Below the pieces are notes generated by a model, which did not search any database, was not told the origin of the DNA, and worked only from the letters and a program-made list of their open reading frames with translations. This document shows, piece after piece, positions 1 to 7,639 of a stretch of DNA of 64,000 nt. The stretch's first letter is position 1, and the number at the start of each line of letters is the position of its first letter. This DNA is from G963708235 sp963708235 (GTDB lineage: Bacteria; Actinomycetota; Acidimicrobiia; Spongiisociales; UBA5794), in assembly GCA_963708235.1 (NCBI GenBank), contig OY970200.1, positions 3,038,001 to 3,102,000 of the forward strand, in the 5' to 3' direction. The translations under genes were made by a program, and so were the position numbers.

Positions 1-57
1 CGTCGTTGTGGCGTCGGGGGTGGCATCGTCAGAGGTCTGCGTCTCCGTCGCGGTCAC
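1..57 (-). CDS. 5' end of an unidentified gene leaving the left edge
   Basis: A GTG at 57-55 on the minus strand follows an AGGAG-type ribosome site about 5 nt upstream and opens a frame that stays open to the window edge. Only 19 codons are visible, rich in Thr, Asp and Ala, as in many low-complexity N-termini. No function can be assigned. It would be divergent from the DUF1992 gene at 189. The alternative is that this is non-coding. Confidence 0.35.
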   Translation of the reverse strand, partial: MTATETQTSDDATPDATTT

Positions 58-188
58 ACCTGCTCCTGATCACTCGAACCGAAACCTGACGCGGTCGTGC
101 CGTGCCTGGCCGTCAGCTTGCCCGACCTTCCGCTGAACGGCGAGTGTACCGGCTGGCAGAGGCCGGATCGATGCGATACGTTGTCGGG

Positions 189-374
189 ATGGATGACCAC
201 ATCCTCCTCCCGCTCGCCGAGCGCCGCATCCGCGAGGCCCAGGAACGTGGGGAGTTCGATGACCTCCCCGGCGCCGGCCGACCGATCCCCGAAGCCACCG
301 CTCCCTATGAGGAGATGTGGTGGGTCCGTCGGTGGCTCGAGCGTGAACGCCTGAGATCGACCGACCGCGACTGA
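189..374 (+). CDS. DUF1992 domain protein
   Basis: This is a 61-residue protein. The stretch LAERRIREAQERGEFDDLPG followed by AGRPIP is the signature of DUF1992, the small conserved domain also found in DnaJ homologue subfamily C member 28. The family is widespread in Actinobacteria and Proteobacteria and its biochemical role is unknown. The ATG at 189 gives the usual N-terminus (MDDHILLPLAERRI); in-frame starts at 171 and 102 would add residues not typical of the family. It stands alone between a divergent partial gene and the DM13 gene. Confidence 0.8.
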   Translation: MDDHILLPLAERRIREAQERGEFDDLPGAGRPIPEATAPYEEMWWVRRWLERERLRSTDRD

Positions 375-509
375 CGGCGCACCCGGTCCGGCGTGAACAT
401 TCGCTGAACACGGGCCGATCGGGGAAGCTCCCGCCGTCACCAACCGGTTGTGCTCCTCGAGTGCCGTGACCGACGCGGCACAGTCGTCCCTCGACCAAGC
501 GAGCCCACC

Positions 510-1139
510 ATGAATCTCCTGAGACGCTTCCGCTTCCCGTTGATCGGCGGTGCCGTCGTGGTGCTGATCGTCGGGTTTCTCCTGTTCCGGCCGGACAAAT
601 TGTTCATCGATGATGCGGTCGATGAGTCCCTCGACCAGGCGTTCGCCCCCGAGTCGACCGACGAAGACACGGCTCTGACCACGGTGCCCCCCGCCACAGC
701 ACCCTCCACCACGCCGGCACCAGAAGCGGCCACTCCTGCAGGTGAAGTCGAAGAAACGGCCCCGGACCCCGTTGCCGACGCCGTCCCCACGACCACGGCG
801 CCGAACGCCCCGACTCTGGTCGGAACCGGACCATGGACCGGCATCGGCCACACCGCCGCCGGCACGGCGTCGATCTACACCCAGGAGGGACGCAGCGTGC
901 TCCGGTTCGAGGACGACACCGACATCCAGAACGGCCCCGACCTGTTCGTCTGGCTTCTCCCCTCCGACGACTACCAGGGCGGGACACCCGCCGACCCCAT
1001 CGACCTGGGCAAGATCAAGGGCAACGTCGGCGGCCAGAACTACGAACTCCCCGACGAGTACGACCCCGCCGTGCACCAATACGTGCTGATCTGGTGTCTC
1101 AGATTCGCCGTGCCATTCGCCGGCGCTCCGTTGGGCTGA
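510..1139 (+). CDS. Membrane-anchored DM13 domain protein
   Basis: The protein has 209 residues. Residues about 8-28 form one hydrophobic segment that fits an N-terminal membrane anchor. A linker rich in Thr, Pro and Ala follows, then a C-terminal DM13 domain of about 100 residues with GPDLFVWLL in the middle and the typical ending VLIWCLRFAVPFAGAPL, which includes the conserved Cys. DM13 domains are proposed to take part in redox or electron transfer at the cell surface. The ATG at 510 puts the anchor at the N-terminus; the frame is open from 450. Its 3' end overlaps the read-through tail of the convergent pspA frame, an overlap that disappears if pspA ends at 1365. Confidence 0.85.
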   Translation: MNLLRRFRFPLIGGAVVVLIVGFLLFRPDKLFIDDAVDESLDQAFAPESTDEDTALTTVPPATAPSTTPAPEAATPAGEVEETAPDPVADAVPTTTAPNAPTLVGTGPWTGIGHTAAGTASIYTQEGRSVLRFEDDTDIQNGPDLFVWLLPSDDYQGGTPADPIDLGKIKGNVGGQNYELPDEYDPAVHQYVLIWCLRFAVPFAGAPLG

Positions 1140-2085
1140 GCCCCGGACGGCTCTCGGGTGCGGACATTGCTATCCGGGATTCCGTGGCCCGCCGTTCGCC
1201 AGGAGCGGACTGCGAGGCACCACGGAGCAGACAGGGGCCGGGCGCCGCGGGGATTGCGGCCCCGGCCCCGGCCCGCGCTGAGACCGGAAGTCGGGGTTGG
1301 TTCCCGGACGGCTGCGGCGTCACCCCGTGCCATCGGGAGGAGGGCGACGGCTTCCGAGTAACGCTCAGCTCAGCCCGAGTTCGTTCTTCGAGCTCTTCGA
1401 GCTTGGCGTCGGCCTGGACGGTGCTGATGGCTTCGCGCAGCTCGACCTCGGCACCGTCGGGGGTGGCGTCGCGGAGTTCGGCGTTCGCCATCGCCTCGGC
1501 CTTGCGCGCCTCGATCTTGTCCTCGACCTTCTCCAGTGACACGGCGTCGTAGTCCATGGTGTTGGACATGGCGTCGACGGCCTTGTTCACCGACTCCTGC
1601 ATCTTGGCGGCCTCGAGTGAACCAAGCAGCTCCATCCGCTTGGCGGCGAGTTCGCTGACGCGAGTGGCGTTCTGCTGAACGGCCTGCTTGGCGCTCTCGG
1701 CCTGGACGGCGGCGGTGTCGTACTGCGCCTTGAGAGTGCTCAGGTTGTTCTCGGCGGCTTGCAGCTTCATCGCCATCGCCTGGGCGGTTCGGGTCCACTT
1801 GTCGACGCCGGCGGTGTCGCCCTCGGCCTTCGAGGTCTCGGCCTTGAGCAGTGCCTGCTTCGCCATCTCCCGGGAGTCCCCGACCTCGGAGGCGGCTTTG
1901 TCGATCTTGCTCTCGAGCTGGGTACGGTGGGCGACGACCTTGGCGGCCTGGTTGCGCAACGCCTGGTCACGCTTGCGAGCTTCGGCGATCGCCTGTTCGA
2001 TCTCCACCTCAGGGTTCATCGCCTTTTCGGCCGAGGTCCTGAATGCGGTGGTGATGTACCCCCAGAGACGACGCAGGAATCCCAT
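1099..2085 (-). CDS. pspA: PspA/IM30 family protein, apparent frameshift near the 3' end
   Basis: This is a phage-shock-protein-A/IM30 (ESCRT-III-like) membrane-stress protein. It starts MGFLRRLWGYI, the usual membrane-binding helix, and continues as a long Ala/Glu/Lys coiled coil through about residue 230 (EVELREAISTVQADAKLEEL). After that the frame as written runs on for about 95 low-complexity residues into the DM13 gene. If one C after AGCT at about 1389-1391 is dropped, the sequence reads LEELKNELGLS and stops at 1365-1367, giving 239 residues, a normal family length. The true 3' end is therefore probably 1365. ATG 2085 is preferred over 2091 because it starts at the family motif. Confidence 0.85.
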   Translation of the reverse strand: MGFLRRLWGYITTAFRTSAEKAMNPEVEIEQAIAEARKRDQALRNQAAKVVAHRTQLESKIDKAASEVGDSREMAKQALLKAETSKAEGDTAGVDKWTRTAQAMAMKLQAAENNLSTLKAQYDTAAVQAESAKQAVQQNATRVSELAAKRMELLGSLEAAKMQESVNKAVDAMSNTMDYDAVSLEKVEDKIEARKAEAMANAELRDATPDGAEVELREAISTVQADAKLEELEERTRAELSVTRKPSPSSRWHGVTPQPSGNQPRLPVSARAGAGAAIPAAPGPCLLRGASQSAPGERRATESRIAMSAPESRPGLSPTERRRMARRI

Positions 2086-2103
2086 GTGCATCCTTCCAAC
2101 GAT

Positions 2104-2117
2104 GGAGAAAATTCTCC
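2104..2117. promoter_or_regulatory. Short palindrome in the pspA 5' leader
   Basis: GGAGAA and TTCTCC arms separated by two bases lie about 20 nt upstream of the pspA start. They could be an operator or a small hairpin near the ribosome site. No known binding site is recognised. Confidence 0.25.
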
Positions 2118-2197
2118 GGCAAGTCTAGGGGAGAGAACGCCCGCAGGTCACCGGGTCGGATCCTTCCACGCTCGTCGGCCGCCGACGGGGTCGACCC

Positions 2198-3481
2198 TCA
2201 GCCGCGCTTGCGGGTCCGGTTACCTCCGCCGCGCCCGCGTCCCAGATCACTCTTGGGTGGGGTTGATCTCGTTCCGGAGGTTCCGGGCGGCGGGGACGAT
2301 GTGGTGCGGCGCGGCGGCGATCGGCGGGAGGGCGAAGACGTCGTGCGCCGCATCATGGAGGCGGCGGCCATTCCCGCCAGCAGGTCCGCAATCCCACCCC
2401 CGCCATAGCTGCTGCGACGGCCGCTGCGGCGCTCGACCGGTGGATAGGAGGGTCGGGGCGGCAATCCGGCCCCGGAGACATCCGATCCGGCGTAGTCGGG
2501 ACGCGGCGGCAATCCCGACTCGGCGCTCTCTGCTGCGGAGTCGACCGGTGCGGCTTCCGGTGCGGGGAGCCGCCGCGGCTCGGGCTGGTCCGGCACCGAC
2601 TTTCCGTCCAGCAACGCCTCGGCGGCGTCGAGGTTCCAGATCGCCTGGTCGAGCCGGTTGGAGAGGTCGAGATAGGCCTCGGCGGTGTTGGCGGTGTCGA
2701 ACAGGTCGTGAGCCTCGCTGTAGGCGGCGCCTGCCGCCTCGTAGTGACGGTCGGCTTCGGGATTGTCGGCACTGCCCACTTCGGCCTCGAGATCGATGAT
2801 GTCGTTGGCGACGGCATCGATCTGCTGTTGCACCTGCTGGCGCACTTCGCTGAGACGGGAATCCTGACGCGGACCGGACGCCGATCGACGTCTCCGCCAG
2901 ACCACGAACGCCACCACCGCCACCCCGAGAAGCAGCACGACCCACAACACACCACTCCCCCCGCCCTCCGCCTCACTGGAGGTCGGGTCACCGGTTGCTG
3001 CGTCACCCGTTGCTGCGTCACCCCGTTCTGGGATATCCGTCCCGGTGAGCCCGGCGGTGAAGAGCTCGAGCACCTCGACATCGGTACCGCCATCGAGGGC
3101 GAGATCGAGCGACGAGTTGATGGCCGAGCGTCCGAACACCTCGGTGTCGCCCTCCCATCCCACCGTATCCGGGGCGACCACAACCACCACCCCGGATCCC
3201 AACCGGTTGAACACCGCTCCGGCGAACGTGGTGGCCCCACCCGGGGGCTCCTCGGCGAGAACGACGAGGCTCACCGCCTCACCCTCCGAGCGCAGTGCCG
3301 AAACCAGTTGGCTGACCCGTGCGCTGGATGCGTCAGATCCTGGCTCGATGAAGTAGCCGGCGTCGGCGACGACGGCGGCCACCTCGTCGGGATCGGCGGC
3401 AGCCAGCGCCGCCGCCATCCCGGTGCCGATCGAGATCAACGCGAGCAGCAGGACCACAAAGCTCGAACGAAGGCGTTTCAT
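2198..3481 (-). CDS. TPM-domain-like membrane protein with coiled-coil C-terminus
   Basis: The protein has 427 residues. It begins with a signal or anchor helix (residues about 5-28). An extracytoplasmic domain of about 130 residues follows with VVVVVAPDTVGWEGD, resembling TPM/Rv1476-type membrane-associated proteins. A Thr/Gly linker leads to a second membrane helix (WVVLLLGVAVVAFVVW) and basic stop-transfer residues. The cytoplasmic part is Glu/Ala-rich and probably coiled coil (DIIDLEAEVGSADNPEADRH). The tail is rich in Pro, Gly, Ser and Arg and ends with a basic cluster. ATG 3481 gives the expected signal sequence; seven further residues are possible. Function is unknown; it lies 112 nt upstream of pspA on the same strand, so a membrane-stress link is possible. 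Confidence 0.6.
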   Translation of the reverse strand: MKRLRSSFVVLLLALISIGTGMAAALAAADPDEVAAVVADAGYFIEPGSDASSARVSQLVSALRSEGEAVSLVVLAEEPPGGATTFAGAVFNRLGSGVVVVVAPDTVGWEGDTEVFGRSAINSSLDLALDGGTDVEVLELFTAGLTGTDIPERGDAATGDAATGDPTSSEAEGGGSGVLWVVLLLGVAVVAFVVWRRRRSASGPRQDSRLSEVRQQVQQQIDAVANDIIDLEAEVGSADNPEADRHYEAAGAAYSEAHDLFDTANTAEAYLDLSNRLDQAIWNLDAAEALLDGKSVPDQPEPRRLPAPEAAPVDSAAESAESGLPPRPDYAGSDVSGAGLPPRPSYPPVERRSGRRSSYGGGGIADLLAGMAAASMMRRTTSSPSRRSPPRRTTSSPPPGTSGTRSTPPKSDLGRGRGGGNRTRKRG

Positions 3482-3579
3482 AGTCCGGGAGCCTACCGCC
3501 ACCGGTCCCGGCCGGCATCAGGAATCGGCCGGGGAGCGCCACAGGTGAGGGACGACACCCGACCCGCTCGTGGTGGCGC

Positions 3580-4143
3580 CTACTGCTGCTCGGTGGAGGC
3601 GTGTCGGCGACGGTATGCCGCCACGTTCTCCCGGCTCGAGCAGGTGTCCGAGCAGTAGCGGCGGGAACAATTCCTGGAGGTGTCGATGTAGACGTCCTGG
3701 CAGCGTGCCGAGCTGCACACACCCAGGCGTTTGTTGCCGTGATCACACAACACCACCGACAGCCCCATTGCGGTGACCGCTCCGAGCCAGGGGGTGATGC
3801 CGGATTCTTCCGGTTCGAAGTGCAGGTGGGTGTTGCCGCCGTGGACGCTCACCCGCGGCGTCGCCCCCGACTCGGCGAGCAGCACGTTGAGGAGATCCCC
3901 GGCTTCCGCATCGCTCTCGGTGTTGAACACGGCTCGGAGCTTGAGACGCAGCGCCCGCACCTCGGCGACATCCTGCTCGTCGGGGTCCCAATCGGGATGC
4001 CACAGGTGCTCGGCGATCTCATCGAGAAACGCCTTCAACCCGGCGGGGTCGGCGATGCGATCAGACTCGTCGACCGGGTCGCGGGTGTTGACCAGATCCA
4101 TCGCAAGCTGGACCGGGTAATCGGTGTAGTGGGAGAAGTCCAT
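3580..4143 (-). CDS. CGNR zinc-finger transcriptional regulator
   Basis: The protein has 187 residues. The N-terminal ABATE-type region contains YPVQLAMDLVNTRDP. The C-terminal zinc finger reads LGVCSSARCQDVYIDTS, with RRYCSDTC, NVAAYRRRH and the Cys spacing of the CGNR family, thought to bind DNA as regulators, often of antibiotic or stress responses. ATG 4143 was chosen because it gives MDFSHYTDYP, the normal family start; the frame extends to 4185. A good minus-strand promoter lies 40-70 nt upstream. The gene is divergent from the small protein at 4366. Confidence 0.85.
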   Translation of the reverse strand: MDFSHYTDYPVQLAMDLVNTRDPVDESDRIADPAGLKAFLDEIAEHLWHPDWDPDEQDVAEVRALRLKLRAVFNTESDAEAGDLLNVLLAESGATPRVSVHGGNTHLHFEPEESGITPWLGAVTAMGLSVVLCDHGNKRLGVCSSARCQDVYIDTSRNCSRRYCSDTCSSRENVAAYRRRHASTEQQ

Positions 4144-4183
4144 GGTGCCTCGACGGTGGGCAGGAAACGTAACCGCCATAACC

Positions 4184-4211
4184 AATATAGAAGGTTACCC
4201 ATTCCCTGCAA
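4184..4211 (-). promoter_or_regulatory. Sigma-70-type promoter for the CGNR regulator
   Basis: On the minus strand TTGCAG (4211-4206), a 16-nt spacer and TATATT (4189-4184) resemble -35 and -10 elements. The spacer includes GGTAACC, and TTGGTTA follows the -10 box, so inverted AACC/GGTT half sites frame the -10 element and may be an autoregulatory operator. Confidence 0.55.
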
Positions 4212-4285
4212 CCCGAGATCTGTTCCTGTCGTCGGACGGGGGTCCTCGCTTCACCAGCATCACACCGGTAACGAGAGAAACCATC

Positions 4286-4313
4286 TTGACTCCTTACGCC
4301 GAAGGTGTATGAT
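4286..4313 (+). promoter_or_regulatory. Sigma-70-type promoter for the small protein at 4366
   Basis: TTGACT (4286-4291), a 16-nt spacer and TATGAT (4308-4313) form one of the best consensus promoters in the window. The expected transcript starts near 4320 and leaves a leader of about 45 nt with a GAAGGGAG ribosome site. Confidence 0.65.
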
Positions 4314-4365
4314 GTAAGAGACAAAGAACTCGTAGTGCGTTACGACAGACCGAAGGGAGCGACCC

Positions 4366-4536
4366 GTGTTCGACATCTACTGCCCCACCCATGGCTCCAG
4401 GGTCCTTCTGTGGACCTCCGACATCGACGCCATCACCAACACCGAGGACGGCATCGTGGTCCAGTACCACTGCACCTGCGGCCACCGCGGCACCTGGGTG
4501 ACCGGCGCACGAGCCCCGGCGACCGTCGCCGCCTGA
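4366..4536 (+). CDS. Small zinc-ribbon-like protein of 56 residues
   Basis: GTG 4366 lies 6 nt after GAAGGGAG and opens a 56-codon frame, too short for most gene callers. The product starts MFDIYCPTHGSRVLL and has a second cluster YHCTCGHRG, so Cys6 and His9 with two Cys and a His near residues 35-39 could hold a metal ion. Its own strong promoter and a perfect terminator flank it, which argues that it is expressed. Similar short CPTHGSRVLL proteins are common in Actinobacteria without known function. Confidence 0.75.
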   Translation: MFDIYCPTHGSRVLLWTSDIDAITNTEDGIVVQYHCTCGHRGTWVTGARAPATVAA

Positions 4537-4618
4537 TCACGTCCGCTGCCGGTACGCCCCCTTGGCGGCCACCCGGCACCCGACTCCAGAGATCGGGAAC
4601 CCAGCAGTTCCCTCGCTA

Positions 4619-4670
4619 CGCTCCCCGGTGGCGACCCGAAAGCAACGGGTCCGCCGGGGAGCGTTGTTGT
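4619..4670 (+). terminator. Rho-independent terminator
   Basis: CGCTCCCCGG at 4619 pairs with CCGGGGAGCG ending at 4663. An inner GCGACCCG/CGGGTCCGC stem closes on an AAAGCAA loop, followed by TTGTTGTTGT. It ends the 4366 transcript and sits directly before the kinase start. Confidence 0.8.
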
Positions 4671-4671
4671 T

Positions 4672-5613
4672 GTGATCCTGGTAACCGGCGAGGCGTTGAT
4701 CGATCTCACCCACGGCCCTGATTCGGCAGGGTTCGCGGCCCACCCTGGTGGTGGGCCCTGCAACACGGCGGTCGGACTGGGACGACTCGGGGTTCCGGTC
4801 ACCTACCTGGGGACCGTCAGCAGCGACGCCTTCGGGGACCGGATCGCCGCCCATCTCGAATCCAGCGGGGTGACCATCGTCCCCGAGATCCGCACCCCGC
4901 ACCCGACCACACTGGCGATCGCCGCCGTCGACGCCGACGGCCAGGCCGAGTATGCGTTCTACATGGACGGGACCTCCGCCGCCCAGCTCTTCCCGGGACG
5001 GGTGCCCGCACCGCTCGATCCGTCGATCGCCGCCATTCATGTCGGCACCCTCGGTCTGGTCCTGGAGCCCACGGCCACCACGCTGGTCTCGCTGGTGATC
5101 GCCGAGGCGCCCCACCGGGTGATCGCCGTCGATCCCAACATCCGCAGTGCGGTGATCCCCGACATGGCGGTGCACCTGGCCCGCCTCGACACCGTGTTCC
5201 GTCGCGCCGATGTGGTCCGTCTCAGCGAAGACGATGCGCGGTTGATGGATCCCGACACGTCTCCGGGCGATACCGCCATCGGTATCGCCCGACGCGGCGC
5301 ATCGCTGGTGGTGCTCAGCCGCGGTGGCGACGGGGTCGTCGCCATCCGCCGCAACCCCGAAGGCGACGGCTACCTCAGGGTGGACCGCCCGATCCCCAGC
5401 GTCCCCGTCGCCGACACCATCGGAGCCGGCGACTCGTTCAACGCCGGTCTGCTCGCCTGGCTCCACGACCACGGCCGCCTGTCGAAGCCGGCGATCGCCG
5501 GACTGTCCGAGGAAGAGGTGATCGCCGCCGTCGACTTTGCCGTCACCGTGGCCGCCGTCACCGTCACCCGCCCGGGGGCGGACCCTCCGTGGCGAACGGA
5601 ACTGGCTTCCTGA
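4672..5613 (+). CDS. PfkB-family carbohydrate kinase (fructokinase-like)
   Basis: This 313-residue cytoplasmic sugar kinase transfers phosphate from ATP, probably to fructose or a related sugar. It starts ILVTGEALIDL, has the GGGPCNTAVGLGRLG pattern of PfkB signature 1 near residues 25-40, and carries signature 2, DTIGAGDSFNAG, near residue 250 with the catalytic Asp. The GTG at 4672 matches the family N-terminus and lies directly after the terminator hairpin, so no clear leader or separate promoter is seen. Exact substrate is uncertain; ribokinase-type sugars are also possible. Confidence 0.85.
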   Translation: MILVTGEALIDLTHGPDSAGFAAHPGGGPCNTAVGLGRLGVPVTYLGTVSSDAFGDRIAAHLESSGVTIVPEIRTPHPTTLAIAAVDADGQAEYAFYMDGTSAAQLFPGRVPAPLDPSIAAIHVGTLGLVLEPTATTLVSLVIAEAPHRVIAVDPNIRSAVIPDMAVHLARLDTVFRRADVVRLSEDDARLMDPDTSPGDTAIGIARRGASLVVLSRGGDGVVAIRRNPEGDGYLRVDRPIPSVPVADTIGAGDSFNAGLLAWLHDHGRLSKPAIAGLSEEEVIAAVDFAVTVAAVTVTRPGADPPWRTELAS

Positions 5614-5648
5614 ACGACCGGTGAGGCAAAGGACCGGAGTCCCGACGG

Positions 5649-6566
5649 TCAGCGGCGCCCGACCAGCGCCCGCAGGAAGAACCAGATGTTGGCCGGGCGC
5701 TCGGCGAGTCGGCGCGTCAGGTAGGGATACCAGGCCTCGCCGTAAGGGACATACACCCGCAGCTTCTTGCCCTCGGAGATCATCTGACGTTGGAGGTCGG
5801 CGCGAATCCCGTAGAGCATCTGGTACTCGAAGTATCCGCTGCGGCTACCGGCGAGACCGGCAACCACCGCCAGCCGGGCATCGTCGTGGGTGGCCATGGC
5901 CGGGCGCACCGTCTCGGCGGCCATCAGCAGGTTGGCGAGCCGGTCGTAGCTGGCGTCCACCTCGGCGCGAGATTGGTAGGCGACCTCTTCCGGTTCGGCG
6001 TACGCCCCCTTGCACAGCCGGATGTGCCCACCCAGTGGGATCAGCCGGTCCAGGTCATCACGGGTCCGGCGCAGATATGACTGGACCGCCACCCCGACAT
6101 TGCCGAGGTCTCGCTGCACCCGTTCGTAGATCGCGATCGTGGTCTCGGTGTACTCGCTGTCCTCCATGTCCACCGTCACCGAGGTTCCGAGTTCCCCGGC
6201 CCGCTCCGCCAGGGTCCGCAACGAGGACTCGGCCAGCGCATCGTCGAGCCCCATCCCGAGCTGGGTCAGCTTGATCGAGATGTTGGCGTCGAGAGCGGAC
6301 TCCCCGATCTGATCGAGACACGCCATGTAGTCGGCCAGCGCCGCCTTGGCCTGCTCGACATCGGCGACGTACTCACCGAGGTAATCCAGCGACACCCGCG
6401 CTCCGCCCTCGTTGAGGGTACGGGCGGCGGCGGCGGCTTCAGCGAGGCTCTCGCCGGCGACGAATCGGGTGGACAGCGCCCGCCCCGGCCGGGTCGATGT
6501 GAACAGTGACCGAACCGGGCGCCACCCGGTGACGGCCAGCACGGTCTTTCCGACGAGCGATCCCAA
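5649..6566 (-). CDS. Proline dehydrogenase (monofunctional, FAD-dependent)
   Basis: This 305-residue enzyme oxidises proline to pyrroline-5-carboxylate with FAD. It is the stand-alone beta/alpha-barrel type of Actinobacteria, not the long PutA fusion. Landmarks are NISIKLTQLGMG, TVDMEDSEYT, IRLCKGAYAEPEEV and the substrate-site ending YGEAWYPYLTRRLAERPAN near residues 275-293. It starts 3 nt after the proC stop and is probably cotranscribed. No pyrroline-5-carboxylate dehydrogenase is present in the window. Confidence 0.93.
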   Translation of the reverse strand: MGSLVGKTVLAVTGWRPVRSLFTSTRPGRALSTRFVAGESLAEAAAAARTLNEGGARVSLDYLGEYVADVEQAKAALADYMACLDQIGESALDANISIKLTQLGMGLDDALAESSLRTLAERAGELGTSVTVDMEDSEYTETTIAIYERVQRDLGNVGVAVQSYLRRTRDDLDRLIPLGGHIRLCKGAYAEPEEVAYQSRAEVDASYDRLANLLMAAETVRPAMATHDDARLAVVAGLAGSRSGYFEYQMLYGIRADLQRQMISEGKKLRVYVPYGEAWYPYLTRRLAERPANIWFFLRALVGRR

Positions 6567-6569
6567 CGG

Positions 6570-7397
6570 TCATTTCTCCTCGATCGACGCCATCGCTTCG
6601 GCCCCGAGTTCGCGCGAACGCGAGGCGGCGGAGCGAACCGCATCCTCGAGCAGGGCCCGGAAGCCCCCGTCCTCGAGTGTGTGCATGGCCGCTGCCGTGG
6701 TGCCCCCGGGGGAGGTCACCTCGGCGCGCAGCCGGAATGCACTCTTGTCGGACGCGGCGAGGAGAATACCCGCTCCGCGGATGGTCTGATCGACGAGACG
6801 TTCGGCGGCGTGATGCGGAAGCCCCTCACGGATCGCCGCCTCGGTCATCGCCTCGGCCAGAAGGAAGACGTATGCCGGTCCGGTGCCGGACACGGCGGTC
6901 ACCGCATCCAGCAGGTCTTCGGACAGATGGATGGTCTCGCCCACGGCGGCCAGCACCGCGGCCGCCCGATCGAGGGTCGCCTCGTCGGTGTGAGCCCCGC
7001 CACAGAATGCGGTCATGCCCTCCCCGACGGCCGCCGGGGTATTCGGCATCGCCCGCACCACCGGCACATCGAGAAACGCATTCTCGTACAACGCCAGGGG
7101 AACACCGGCGGCCAGCGAGATGACCAGCTGTGCCGGAGTCACCACGGAAGCGATCTGATCGATCAGACCGACGACGTCCCTCGGCTTGACGGCGACGACC
7201 ACCACGTCACGGCCCGCGGCGGCGGTGGCGGCATCCAGCACGACCTCCACCCCGGTCAACCTGCCGAGTTCCTGGACCCGTTCCCTGCGCCGCACCACGG
7301 CGACCACCTCGGTCTCCGTCCAACCGGCGCGCAGCAAACCCTCGACGAGGGTTTGCCCCATCGATCCAGCCCCCAGCACGGCAACAGTCGGTCGCAT
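6570..7397 (-). CDS. proC: Pyrroline-5-carboxylate reductase
   Basis: This 275-residue enzyme makes proline from pyrroline-5-carboxylate using NAD(P)H. It has the nucleotide-binding GAGSMGQT at residues 8-15, VVVAVKPRDV, MPNTPAAVGEG, GTGPAYVFLLAEA and the C-terminal LRAEVTSPGGTTAAAM signature. ATG 7397 gives MRPTVAVLGAG; the open frame continues upstream to 7538 but with unconvincing sequence. It is the first gene of a pair with proline dehydrogenase, which runs the opposite reaction. Confidence 0.95.
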   Translation of the reverse strand: MRPTVAVLGAGSMGQTLVEGLLRAGWTETEVVAVVRRRERVQELGRLTGVEVVLDAATAAAGRDVVVVAVKPRDVVGLIDQIASVVTPAQLVISLAAGVPLALYENAFLDVPVVRAMPNTPAAVGEGMTAFCGGAHTDEATLDRAAAVLAAVGETIHLSEDLLDAVTAVSGTGPAYVFLLAEAMTEAAIREGLPHHAAERLVDQTIRGAGILLAASDKSAFRLRAEVTSPGGTTAAAMHTLEDGGFRALLEDAVRSAASRSRELGAEAMASIEEK

Positions 7398-7639
7398 CGA
7401 CGAGATGATACGACCAAGACCTCCCGCCGGATACCACCAGGTCGGTATGCACGCCGCAAACCACCCCGTCTGCCTCCACGATGCCCCTCTTCCCGGGCCC
7501 TCTTCCCAGGCCATGTCCCCGGACTCCTCCCATCCCACGTGACAAGGCGTTCAGGGGGAACCTGCGGACCGTCGGTGACCTTGTCGCCCTGCGGACACCG
7601 GGATCGGCGAGATGCGCCAAATCACGGGAACGTGCCAGC

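Noticed and set aside
54..1079. Long minus-strand frame opposite the DUF1992 and DM13 genes
   Set aside because: It is a shadow of the real genes, with Gly/Val/Arg-rich composition and no recognisable domain.
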